NCBI GenBank assembly: GCA_037176725.1
Contig: JAZBRS010000054.1
Coordinates: 14,154,001 to 14,218,000 of the forward strand
Origin: Posidonia oceanica
Lineage: Eukaryota > Streptophyta > Magnoliopsida > Alismatales > Posidoniaceae
Reading direction: 5' to 3'
Length of the DNA: 64,000 nucleotides
Made by a program: the position numbers and the translations under genes. Below the pieces are notes generated by a model. It was not told the DNA's origin and made no database searches. It was given only the letters and a program-made list of their open reading frames with translations. Below, in pieces: positions 24,893-35,345 of this stretch (the stretch's first letter is position 1; every line of letters starts with the position of its first letter).

Positions 24893-26309
24893 TATAAGAT
24901 TGTGTGTTTTTTCTTTTATTTTCTTTTTTTCCTTTTGCTTTTCTTTCTTTTCTCTTCTTTCTTTCTTCTTTTTTTTTCTTCTTTCTTTTTTTTCCCTTTT
25001 TTTTTTCAAACTATTTCAGACTATTACAGGAGATTTAAGAAAGAAATTACAGACTCAATATACTAATTAATACAGACTTGATTAAATAAAGGGAAATAAA
25101 CAGAAACTGAAACAATTTGTGCCCGCAATCCTGTGAACAGTAATAAATAAACTCTGCAATCAATGCACTCAAACGCAAGGTTCCCCTGTAGTCGCCTGTA
25201 GTACAGGCGGCCAAACAAGTCGCCTGTTGAACCGACGGCTGAGCGAGGCGCCTCCTGAACAGGCGGCTATGCCTCTGTTCAGTTAGCAAACCAGGTCTGC
25301 TCTAGACAGACCGCGCAACAAACAGGAGAAAAAAAAGAATACAAGTTGCAGACAGAGCGTAGTTTTTTTTTGTTTTGTTTTGTTTAAGTGATTAGTTAGT
25401 CAATTTGTTTAAACCTGCATATTCACAATTAATGGGATGTGGGCTTATGGGTACCACTCCTTGACCTTCTTTAGGGTCCACCAAGAGGGCCTAGATGGGG
25501 GACTTGTCTCTCTAAAGAGGGACCCTCGACCTAGGATTCTGTTCTTAGGCTCGACACTTAGTTAAACCACAAAATAATAAATAAACATGAAATATTAAAG
25601 TGTAAAGGATCTACCAAGTTTTAATATTGACTCAGGGAGAAAAAGGAGTCAATAATAACACTTAGGACACCTTGAGATCTTGATCTGACTATTGCAATTA
25701 ACACTGAGTATGAGAGAGCGACTTGCACTGGCCCGGGTTCGCTCAGGTTAATTGTTCTAGCTAGAGGAAGACTTCCTCAAGGAACTTTAACTTTAATATA
25801 AAACAATTAGTTTCCACCATAAGGGTGGTCACAACAAATCTAGAGACCGTTAAAAAGCTAAAACATAGTGGACAGGAATAGTTGTTTTTAATTTTTTTAT
25901 GTAACTGCAGATCCAAAAATACAACACAAATTATAGAAAAACTAATGATCTGCAGTAAAAAAAAATGGATTGGGATCAGTCGCCTGTTGCAATGGTGCCT
26001 CTATCAGTCGCCTCCAGGAGGTGCGGCTAGGACAGACGCTTTTTGGACAGGCGGCTCAGTGCCAAAGTCTTCTGACCTCAGTAAAACAGACCCAGCTGTT
26101 TGAGCTTTGGGTTTTACAGACGTCAGAAACAGATATAAAAAGAGAAAAAAAAACTGATAAAGGCTTGGGAGTTGTGAAAACCTAATCGTATGATCACCCA
26201 AACCAAAAACTACACCTAGATCTATAAAAATAATGGAAAGGAAGGAAAGGAATTACTTACGTAGCATGGGGGTTGGCTAAAGCCAAGTCCCACCGTGATC
26301 GCTAGAGAC
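24893..26309 (-). other. C 5' leader
   Basis: Untranslated leader between the 5' LTR and gag. A polypurine run on the minus strand (AAGAAAGAAAAG-type, 24905-25020) lies just upstream of the gag start. GTCGCC...GGCGGC hairpin-like motifs recur at 25186-25275 and 25978-26055. The primer-binding site should follow the LTR at 26309 on the minus strand (GTCTCTAGCGATCACGGTGG); I cannot assign it to a tRNA with confidence. Confidence 0.65.
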
Positions 26310-27813
26310 TGTGGATGTGGATTTGGGGGTGAAGGTAACAATGCTTCCACGACGTTGTTAACTTTGTTGTGATCACCACTCGCCTTTGGTTAGACAAGAC
26401 ACCTTGGGGGAGATTATGAAGATGTAGGTCCTCGGACAACTAGATCGACAGTTGGATGTCGTCTAGCGGCTCCCTCGTGTTACGTAAGCATTTTCCTTTC
26501 CTTCAAAACAAAAAAAAAAGATCTAGATTAGTTCAAGTGTAGTAGTCAGTAATAGAAGTAAACAGAAAATAACATAAGCAAATAGATCTAATACTAACAG
26601 GGGGGGTTGTTCCCAACATGCATATGCTATGGGTCCTATGCTAAGGAATGCAATATGAATTAAAAAGTAGATTGGAAGAATACTCCCTTCACCCTCGTGC
26701 TGTATGCAGTGGAGTAGAAGTGGAGGCACGGTCGGAGCTCCGGCTTAGCTGGGAATCTCTGGGATCGAAGATGGAAGCTTGGGTTCCTCTTTTCTGAAGG
26801 TAGGAGATTGAGCTTCTGGGTTGAAGATCTAGTACTTGAAGGTGGAGACACAAAATTGATAGGGCGATTCCTCTTTCCAAAATTCTGACCCTCAAACCAC
26901 TGGCCTAGGGGGTCTATTTATAGACTCTAGGGGTGAGGACGGTTGGAATTCAGAAACTTTTAGAAGAAAAGTGGCAGTTAGGGTTAGTCGCCTGTTGAGG
27001 TGGCGACTAAGGCTAGCAACCGCCCAGTCAAACGTGGAAAAAACCGTGGGAACGAGGCCACAACTGTTAGTCATCAGTTGAGTTGGCGCCTAACGGTCGA
27101 GGGGATCGTGGGAAATAACCGTGGAAAAGCGGTTCAAAGGAGGCCACGATAATTAGTCACTGGTTGAGTTGGCGCCTAATGGTTGAGGGATCATGGGAGA
27201 TAACCGCTGCAGTTCCACGACCGCGTAGTCGCCGGTTGAGTTGGCGCCTAAGGGTTGAGGGGATCGTGGGAAATAACCGTCAAGACAACTGCCAAAGGTG
27301 GTTAAATGAGCCCATGATAGTTAGTCGCCTGCTGTGATGACGCCTTAACTAGTCACCTGTTGAATGGGTGCCTATGTTAGTTGCCTGTTGAAAGGGTGCC
27401 TATGTTAGTCGCCTTTTGAAAGGGCGCCTGTCAAGGTCGCCTCCATAGATGGCTACTAGCAAGCTCAGATCATTTCTAGCCCTAGCTTTTAGGTTTTGGC
27501 CAGAGAAAACAAGATAGAAGGCCGGGAAACTACAGATAGTCTATGAAATCACGAAGGCATCTCTGTTAACTCAGATCTGCCACGAATCTGAGTAGAAGTA
27601 AAGGATACTCAGGGTACTCGGACTTGCCACAAGCCTGAGTGAGTTAGCTCTGCCACAGCCAACAACCTGAGTCAAGGTAGGATCAAGTGATGCTTTGAAG
27701 AAATCAAGGAACATCTGGAAGATGTGTTATTAAGCCTTAGTTGTGTGATCTAGGTGCCTCAGAAGTTCCTATCCTTTATGAACTCTGGGAAATGCGAAAA
27801 TGGGATATCTACA
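26310..27813 (-). repeat. 5' LTR of element C
   Basis: 1504 bp, partner of 18418-19922, followed by TSD copy GAAGG at 27814-27818. Minus-strand TATA box TATAAATAG at 26914-26922. Differences from the other LTR are mostly transitions, many in TAGTCGCC motifs. Confidence 0.94.
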
Positions 27814-27938
27814 GAAGGCACTCCTCAACACTGCAAGCAAGAAAATCGAGAAAATCAAGGTGCAGGAATGCATGAAATGCAGTTCTACGGAGTCACTTGA
27901 CTAGACATCCCTAGGTTAGTGCTCCTAGGTAACCTAGT

Positions 27939-27950
27939 GCTCTGATACCA
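27939..27950 (-). promoter_or_regulatory. Primer-binding site of B (tRNA-iMet type)
   Basis: The minus strand reads TGGTATCAGAGC three bases after the B 5' LTR end at 27954. It fixes the orientation of B. Confidence 0.92.
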
Positions 27951-27953
27951 CTT

Positions 27954-30900
27954 TGTAACGACCCCCAAGTCTTTACCTCTCAACCTAGCTACCATTATAT
28001 ATATATATATTAGCATTCCTGAACAATAGATTTAAATTCTCACAATCACTATAAAGTAGAAATAAAATAAACTTAAATAACTCACTTACCTAGAACCCTT
28101 GATGTGTGGTAGTGTGACTTCTTTCATATATGCACTAGCAACACCAGCTCTTATCTTGCACCTGCCAAAAATAGAAACAAAACACACATGAGTGACCCCT
28201 CAATAGGTCACCCAGCACACACCCCACCTATGCACACAAACAGCTTGACAAACAATGTCGAGGAAATAGGCGTAACCACGCCACAAGCAACAAACAGAGA
28301 CATCACTCTTGGATGCCACAACAGGCATACACCTTTGCCCAACAACAAACCTTTAAAATATGCATTTAAAACAAACTTTTCTCTTTTCATTTTAAAACCA
28401 TAAGCATGCTCAGTTCAAAACCGTATGCACACTTGAAGTGGCCACTCTAGCCAAATCAAGCCCAAAACCACACAATCTAGTCCCACACACTCTTTGTGTG
28501 TGGACTAGACGACCAACCGTGCTTGAATGCCCTCAATTGCATCTAGAACACACACACAGCATAATAATCACTAAAACCAAAAGCCAACGCTGAGACACTG
28601 CTCAGCCAAACCAAAGTGCTCCACATGCGCAGGACCTACGCCCCACAGGCGTGGCCACAAGCACACTCAACCACACACACAAACAAACTGTGTCGTCACT
28701 CGGGCCCAAGCGACCGACACCTAGCCACAAGCAGGCCACTGAGGCGTGACCACGGTGTCCCTGCACTGCCACGGCCAACTACCCTGTGGAGGAGTGAGCC
28801 GTCCTGGCCAACAAACCTAAAATAGCCAACCACACACTGGAAGGCCTGTCCTGTCTCTCAGTAGGACACCACTAGCAATAGGGCACGTGTCCACCCGCCG
28901 TGGCCAAACACCACAGGGTGCGTCGTAGCGCCCTAACTCAGTGCTCCAAACCCCTGAGGCTCCTCACCCCCAAGCTCTGTCTACACCAAGCAGTCTCGAT
29001 ACCTGTACTAACTAGGGTATCACGTCCAGCTACTTAGAGGTCTCATACCTCCTGGGTCCGCTGTCACAATACACTATGTATAGTCTGTACCTTGAGTCCT
29101 CGGCACACGGAACAAGCAGAGTATCATACCTCCAAGTCCAGTCGGTACCTCGACCCGCAGACCTCAGCCTTGGCCTCGTGAACGACAATTAAGGAGTATC
29201 ATACCTCCAAGATCCGATGAACACTTACCTCAGCCTCTTGGTCTCAGGACCTCAACCTTGGCGACGTGCCCGACCACTCATGAATGTCGTCACATCCCCT
29301 AGTCCCGGCGACATGACCCTCTAGTATCTTGGTCCGCCACGAACAGAAAACACCAAAAAACTTTTTCCAAAACCTTTGCCAAACCCATGCATTTTCTTTT
29401 CAAAATCTTTTCGAAAACCATTTCTAAATCCCTATATGACAACTCAAAATACCTCAAAACACAATACCAAGCACAGCACAAAACCACGACTTGAAATCAT
29501 AGCTCAAAACATAGCCTCGACAACTCCATTGTCGAGTCCAGAACCACATTTCAAAACACGACAAACAGAGAAACAATGGCACCTTTTGGGCATATCATTT
29601 ACCCAAGAGACACCAACCAGAAACAAAGCACCGATCCCAAAGTCCCAAGGTACTTACGAAACCAAGCACCCACACAAATTGCACCTAGAACACTAAGTCC
29701 TGGTGCCTGGGTCTAATCCTAAGATTATCATGTTCTCTAATGTCCATTTAGGCTGATTAGGGAAAACCTTAGCATTTCTAGGTTGGTTAGTCTTTTAATT
29801 CCAACTCAAACACAAGGGGATCTTGCTAATTCATTTTAGGCGATCCTTAACTCATCCCTAATGCTTTGCCTAATTATCATCTTACCCAAGTGTGTTTTAC
29901 AAAAATGCCAATGTCTTAAAAGACAAAATTCACTTTCATTCCACAAAATTCTTTATAAAGCCCAAAAATAAGATTATAAGAGTCTACAGGATCCAGGCAC
30001 ACTCTCCTGGATCAGGTTTGCCAGGCCAAACCAAGCTGCATGGGTGCCCCAGGGGCGCCCACTGGCCCCAAGCAGGCACCGGAATCACCTTAAAAAAACG
30101 CACAGGAATCCCACACACAAAACCCGCACACCAATAAAAAATATTCAGATAAAAAATCTGACAGCAGCGAACCCAAAAATCGCTCAGTTTGGGAACTCAA
30201 ACCAGTCTCACCATATGCAACTATAAATTTTACAAAAATACTCAAAAACAAGAATTCTAAGTCATCTACCATATGGGACAAAAATCAAAGCATTCCGATA
30301 ACCGTACCCATGCATTCGAAAATTAACCTTAAAATCCACAATAAATTCTCTAAAATCATGGAACTTCTACCATGCATTCCAAACATGCCAAGCAACATTT
30401 CTACATCAATTTCAAGCACAATAGAGAGCTTGGAAGGGGGTGTGTACCTCTTCAATGCACACAGACCACCCAAACCCAAAGCTCCAACGCCGACAACTTC
30501 CACCGCAACCCACAACGCTCTCTCCACCTCTGATCATGCACGAACCCATCAACCAAGGATCAACACCAACTCAGGCATGCAAAGGAGGAAAGAAAAACAG
30601 GAACCCATCAACCAACAGCCAAGACACTCACCTCCGACGCTAGAACACAGGCCAGAAGAAAGCTCAAAACTGTCACCTCACACTCTCTAGCTCTTGGCCA
30701 AGGAAGAAGTTGAGGAAGAAGAGATCCAGTCTTTCCTCGGAAGCCACCCTTTCTTCCTTCTTCCGCCCCCGACAGCTGCCCAGAAACGGCGGCTGCATGG
30801 CTGTGGCCAAGTCTTCCATTCTTTAATCAATTTTTTGCACAAAAATTGCGCAAAGCCCCTCCTCCTTCCAACAAACTACAAACATCTCAAACAACTCCCA

Positions 30901-30965
30901 AAAATCACGCCAGATATACTCACGCTAAAATTACCTGCTAGTTCCAAAAAACTCGGATATTACAA
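27954..30965 (-). repeat. 5' LTR of element B
   Basis: 3012 bp, starting TGTAACGACC and ending ATATTACA, followed by TSD copy ATCTC. Partner of 13296-16375; about 2% different in the first 450 bp and more divergent further in, with indels (68 bp shorter overall). This is older than the C insertion, in agreement with the nesting. Confidence 0.93.
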
Positions 30966-30970
30966 TCTCT

Positions 30971-31376
30971 CTTTCTCTTGCACCCTGAGACGAAGAGGAG
31001 AGGAGGAGAAAGAATTCTCCCGAATGCCACCCCTACATGGCTATATATAGGCAGCTGAAGTTTCTGGACACAATTCAGAGTATTGTACACGTCTATCCAT
31101 GCGTTTAACGTAGGACGCATGCATGCACGCATTTAACACTTAGAGATTCCAGAATATTCCATTCTTGGTGTTGAACATGTGATATCTTGCATCTAACATA
31201 AGATGCAACATATCCCGCGTTTAACACACCCAGTAGCCAGAAAACAATATTCCAGGTGTAAGTTGCGGCATCTCTTGCGTCTAACATAAGACGCATCATT
31301 TCTAGCATCTAACACATCCAGATTCAATATTAAAATTTTGGCCCAAAAAATGCCGCCTAAAACCTAGGTCGTCACA
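30971..31376 (-). repeat. Element A LTR, second piece
   Basis: Remainder of A after B. Contains a TATA box CTATATATAG at 31041-31050. Between 31090 and 31320 are four palindrome-like GCGTCTAACATAAGACGC motifs. Read on the minus strand this is the U3 start of the LTR, so the palindromes lie upstream of the TATA box. Confidence 0.82.
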
Positions 31377-31926
31377 TCCTTGGTCCTGAGATCGTGTAGC
31401 AGTATGCAAACAAGGTAGACTTGATCTGCAGTAGACTTGTGGCTGCATAGAGTTGGCAGATGAGCTATGTCGACTAGTGGCGGAGATCGCTGGAATTTCT
31501 GGTGGGGGATTTTGTTTTCCTAAAGGTTTCACCGACCAAGGGCGTGATGAGGTTTGGAAAGTGTGGGAAGTTGAGTCCCCACTATATTGGCTCGTACTAG
31601 ATCACTCAGAGGGTTGGTGAGGTTGCATATAGGTTGGCCCTGCCGCCAGAATTGTCATCGATGCATGACGTGTTCCATGTCTCCATGTTAAGGAAGTGTC
31701 TGGCTGATGTGTCGTAGGTGATCCCTGTTCAGCCAGAGGTGCTCCTGGAAGATCTCTCATTCGTGGAGGATGTTGTCCAGATCATTGATCGGAGGGAGCA
31801 AGTGTTTCAGAACAAGGTTATTCCGCTTGTTCAAGTGCGATGGCAATATCATGAAGTTGAGGAGGCCACTTGGGAGCGTGAGGATGCTATCATAGCCCTG
31901 TATCCATATCTGTTCACCTATCAATG
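31377..31926 (+). pseudogene. T0 integrase C-terminus and chromodomain
   Basis: Resumes the T0 integrase directly after the A insertion (LGPEIV following GERQLL). Includes the GDFVFLKVSPTKGVMRFGK-like segment, then YRLALPPELSSMHDVFHVSMLRKC. The terminal chromodomain (about 31780-31920) has VIPLVQVRWQ then HEVEEATWEREDAI and ends YPYLFTYQ. Several in-frame stops (for example at V*QYANK, VDLICSRLVAA*, and before VIPVQPE) break it. Chromodomains in this position are thought to steer integration to heterochromatin. Confidence 0.9.
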
Positions 31927-31948
31927 ATTTTGGGGGTGAAATTCCTTT

Positions 31949-31962
31949 TAAGGTGGTTAGGA
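31949..31962 (+). promoter_or_regulatory. Polypurine tract of T0
   Basis: TAAGGTGGTTAGGA immediately before the LTR start TGTAACACC at 31963. Confidence 0.8.
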
Positions 31963-33017
31963 TGTAACACCTAGGAATTCATTTCCCTTGTAATTACACA
32001 GATTCAATGAATTTTTTTAATTGTAAATGGGTGTTACTGGCACGTGTGGCTTTTTCTGTGTTTTGGTTGTGGGCACTTTTAGATATTTGTGGGACCGTTT
32101 TTCTTTGGTTCAGCCAGTTGTGTTATGTTGTGGCGCTGTTTTGGCGTGGTTTGGTCCCTTTCTTGCCTGAGTTGTGCAATTGTGGTTGGTACTTGTGCAT
32201 GGTACTGTGCGTGGCCCCACCATGCATGGTTGGTAGGGGGTTGTTGCAGCGTGCTTTGGGGAGTTGGTAGAGAGTGTTCGGTGGGGGGGGAACCGGTGGC
32301 TGCATGTGCATTGAGTGGTTGATTGCCCACATTTCCCTGACCTATGGCTATATATTTGCATGCCACGAAAGCGTCCCCTTCACTCCACCCATCTTTCCCT
32401 CCCTCCTTCTCTACGCAAGTCGGCGGAGTGTATGTCCTGATCTATCCCTTCCTCCTCCTCCTTCCTTCTTCCTCCACCTTTGCTGAGCATCTCTTCTCCT
32501 CCTTCACCCCTCTATGTGTGCGAGAGAGAGAGTGTGTGGCAGAGGTGGTGAGGGCGCGATCGTCGACTGACCTTTCCCCTGTACCCATGCGAAGGTGGAG
32601 AGTGCCATTCGTCTTCCCCGAGGTGCGGTGAGCGCCGACGTCGATCTCGAGGCCACGAGGAGCTTCGTAGTGCGAGGTGGTGGCCGGTGGTGCCTTGGAT
32701 CGTCAGTGGTGGTGGAGTCTTTGGAAATCGTCCAAGAGGTGCACATCCCACAAATCCCATCAAAATTAGATAAAAAGCATATATTTGGATTGCTTGTGAT
32801 GATTTGAGCATGATGGAAGTGATTTTATGTTTTTTGGTTGATTATGTGATTTTTAATCGAAGTTATTTAGTTTTGGTTTATACTATTCAATTAATGGTTT
32901 TCTTGGGATTTTGAGAGTTATATGCTATGAAATGATACGATCTTGGTGTTGAATGATTCCTTGTTTCACTACGCTCAATTTTGTATATTACATGTCGGAT
33001 TTGGTTGGGTATGTTGG
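31963..33017 (+). repeat. T0 3' LTR, piece 1
   Basis: Begins TGTAACACCTAGGAATTC after the polypurine tract. A TATA-like box TATATATTT lies at 32349-32357, followed by a C/T-rich downstream region as in other Tekay LTRs. It is interrupted after GTTGG (33013-33017), the left TSD copy of G. Joined to 60920-62406 the LTR is about 2.5 kb. Confidence 0.85.
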
Positions 33018-33649
33018 TGTAGTAATCCCAATCAGAATCAGGTTTACTATTAACGGCTATGTCCGAGGAGGAGGGCTCAACTTGAAAACACTTAAAACAG
33101 AGGAGAAAAGATAAGAAGAGAAAGAGATAAGACAATTTAGAGTCGCCACTGTGTCTATTAGTGGGAGACAAGGAAAACTGGGGGAAACGTGTGAGTTAAC
33201 AAGCAAAACCAAGCAAAAGATGCAATGCAAAGCAATGCAAAAGAAAACAAATGCAAACGAATGCAAATGAGATGACTCATGCCTAGGATAAGGGCAATAT
33301 GGTTATTACGGGCCAAAAGACTGGGCAAGGACTCCTGTTACGTGCGGGGAAGGTGTTAGGCACCCTCGACACGTCCGAGAATCGGTCTTTCAAGGCTTAC
33401 GCTCGCATACGCAGGGAAATGCAGGTTTGAATGCCAAAATGCCAATGAATGCTTGAATGAATGCTCATAGGTGTGCTCTAAGTGGTGGGATACAATGCAA
33501 GGAAGTAAACGTGCAGTCTAAGTGCTCAGCAGCGCTGTCTGTGTTCCGAACTGGGCAAAAGCTGGCTCGTGAGAACTCCAGGCAGTAAGCAACACTGCCC
33601 TATATGCAAATGCAAGCGGAAAAGCAAAACGGCGATAAAACCAAGCAAT

Positions 33650-34040
33650 GTAGGTGACATGCAAGAGAAAATGGCGTAAAGCACGCGAAACAACGCGAGA
33701 AACGAGAGCGACACACAAAACGGTGCAAGAAAACGAGGCCGGCACGCAAAACGGTGCAAGAAAGCAAAGCCGCACGCGAAACGGTGCGAGAAATCAGAGC
33801 AGGCACGCGAAACGGTGCCAAAAGCAGAGCGGGCACGCGAAACGGTACCAAAAAAAGAGTGGGCACGCGAAACGGTGCCAAAAGCAAAGCGAGCACGCAA
33901 AACGGTGCCAAAGGCAAAACGGGCACGTAAAATGGTGCCAAAAACAGAGCGGGCACGTGAAACGGTGCCAAAAGCAAAGCGGGCATGCAAAACGGTGCAA
34001 AAGCGAAACGGGCACGCAAAACGGTGCCAAAACAAGCGAG
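33650..34040. repeat. 30-bp minisatellite in G 3' LTR
   Basis: The unit of 30 bp contains GCGGGCACGCGAAACGGTGC followed by CAAAAGCA. About eleven imperfect copies. The partner array at about 55550-56025 has about four more units, which accounts for most of the LTR length difference. Because 30 is a multiple of three, long frames run through it in several phases; none is a gene. Confidence 0.9.
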
Positions 34041-35084
34041 ATAATGCATCGATAAACCATGCAGATGAAAATGCTAAGAAAAAGAGCAGGAGAAGCAAAG
34101 GAGAGGTAAACAGTGCAAGTGTGAGAACGAGCGTCGTTTAAAGACTACGCAAAGTAGGTGTGAAGACCTACAAAGGGGAAGGGAAGCAAGTGGAAGGATT
34201 ACCACTGTTTTGTGACTGTTTCCCACCAAAATGTCCCACGATGTGTCTCGCACGCTGCCAAAAGCTCGTGATGCGATCGGATCGTGGAAAAGGGGGAAGA
34301 AAGTTACAATTAGTGGTGAATCCAGGAGAAACGCAACACAAAGCACTGGGAGTACGCGAAAAGAGGAAGCAGAGTTGATAGATAAGAAGAGGAAGTCCTA
34401 TTCTACATGCTCGAGAAATCAGAAAGCAAAAACAATGCTTGGAATGCAAATGGTGTGCAAATGAATGCTGTGCAAGGGTTCAGGAGGACTTACCTTGGAA
34501 ATCTGAAGCCTGATCTGAAATCTACTTGGTCCATGCTGAAGAGTGCTCCGCCGGGGTCGTCCAGGTAGCTTGGTTGAGAAGATCCAACGGCCGGATCTAA
34601 AGATATCCCAGCTTCAAGGCAGAAGGGCCAGAACAGGGGAGAAGAATGGATCTAGGTGTACAGGAGGTCCTAGGGGTGTGCAAAACAGGTCCTCCCATGT
34701 GGATGGGAGCTAAGAATGCCTAAGTGTGTGCAAGGAGTGCCAAATGCAAGAATACATGAATGCAATGCATGCAGAATGCAAGAAGAGACTTAGGGATGAT
34801 TTTTCAGAAAACTTGGGACTTATATGCAATTTCGAAAAGATGGGGGTCTAAAATGCAAGAGTTTTGAAAAGTTAGGGGCTTTTATGCAAAGTTTTTGAAA
34901 ACCAGGGGGTCTGAGTACAATTTTGCAAAATGCAGGGTTCAAAATGCAATTTTTCAAGATAAACATGCATCAGGACAAGTTTTGAAATCATATGGGAGAT
35001 TGGCATGCAATTTGGAAATCAACAGGGTCTAAAATGCAATTTTTCCAGCAAAACAAGGGTCTGAGTGGTCTGGGAATGCAAACA

Positions 35085-35345
35085 GGGGACCTATATGCAA
35101 TTTTTAAATCATGCGGGGTCTAAAATGCAATTTTATAAGCAAAATATGCATTTAAATGATTTTTATAAGCAGGCAGAGGACTTATATGCAATTTTTAAAT
35201 CATGCAGGGTCGAAAATGCAATTTTATAAGCAAAATATGCATTTAAATGACAGCAGAGGACCTATATGCAATTTTTAAATCATGCAGGGTCAAAAATGCA
35301 ATTTTATAAGCAAAATATGCATTTAAATACATGCTATGCATTGAT
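35085..35345. repeat. ATGCAATTTT tandem repeat in G 3' LTR
   Basis: About three copies of a 70-90-bp unit containing CCTATATGCAATTTTTAAAT, then ATGCAATTTTATAAGC and ATATGCATTTAAAT. Single copies of the ATGCAATTTT core extend from 34830 to 35480. An identical block is at about 57067-57327 in the other LTR. Confidence 0.85.

Larger units (their letters stand above)
18418..27813 (-). mobile_element. Element C: gag-only LTR retrotransposon (TR-GAG-like)
   Basis: 9396 bp, with LTRs 18418-19922 and 26310-27813 (about 1.5 kb each, roughly 2% different by eye) and exact TSD GAAGG at 18413-18417 and 27814-27818. The interior (6.4 kb) has one broken gag on the minus strand (about 24892-22416), and nothing recognisable for protease, RT, RNase H or integrase. 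The gag has the Ogre/Tat-like C-x2-H...H-x4-C motif. This fits the class described as terminal-repeat retrotransposons with a GAG domain. It is inserted in B; D at 5075-7521 is a related solo LTR. Confidence 0.9.
13296..30965 (-). mobile_element. Element B: non-coding LTR retrotransposon with 3-kb LTRs
   Basis: Terminal direct repeats 13296-16375 and 27954-30965, flanked by ATCTC at 13291-13295 and 30966-30970. A tRNA-iMet-type primer-binding site lies at 27939-27950 and a purine-rich tract next to 16375, so it reads leftward. Without C the internal region is only about 2.2 kb and encodes nothing recognisable. It is a non-autonomous, LARD-like derivative, probably mobilised by Tekay/Del relatives given the LTR similarity to A. 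C (18418-27813) is inserted in its leader side. Confidence 0.9.
10559..31376 (-). mobile_element. Element A: Tekay-like solo LTR interrupted by B
   Basis: With B removed (13296-30970 including one TSD copy) the insert is about 3.1 kb, starts TGTAACACCCC and ends GTCGTCACA. It is flanked by TCCTT at 10554-10558 and 31377-31381. There is no primer-binding site, gag or pol, so it is one LTR. Minus orientation is inferred: reversed, it starts TGTGACGACCTAGG and ends GGGTGTTACA, as the related LTRs of B and T0 do, and its TATA box and palindrome-rich U3 then fall early. Segments such as the one near 10740-10800 (ACACACATGAGTGACC) align to B at 13500-13560, so A and B are related families. Confidence 0.85.

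Noticed and set aside
24893..25009. Lysine-rich N-terminal extension of C gag
   Set aside because: Encoded by the polypurine leader tract; the ATG at 24892 gives a normal-looking start.
33526..34141. Long frames of 100-200 codons with CRARFAFGTV- or KRARETVPK-type repeats on both strands (and again at 55454-56123)
   Set aside because: They are translations of the 30-bp minisatellite, open in several phases because 30 is divisible by three.
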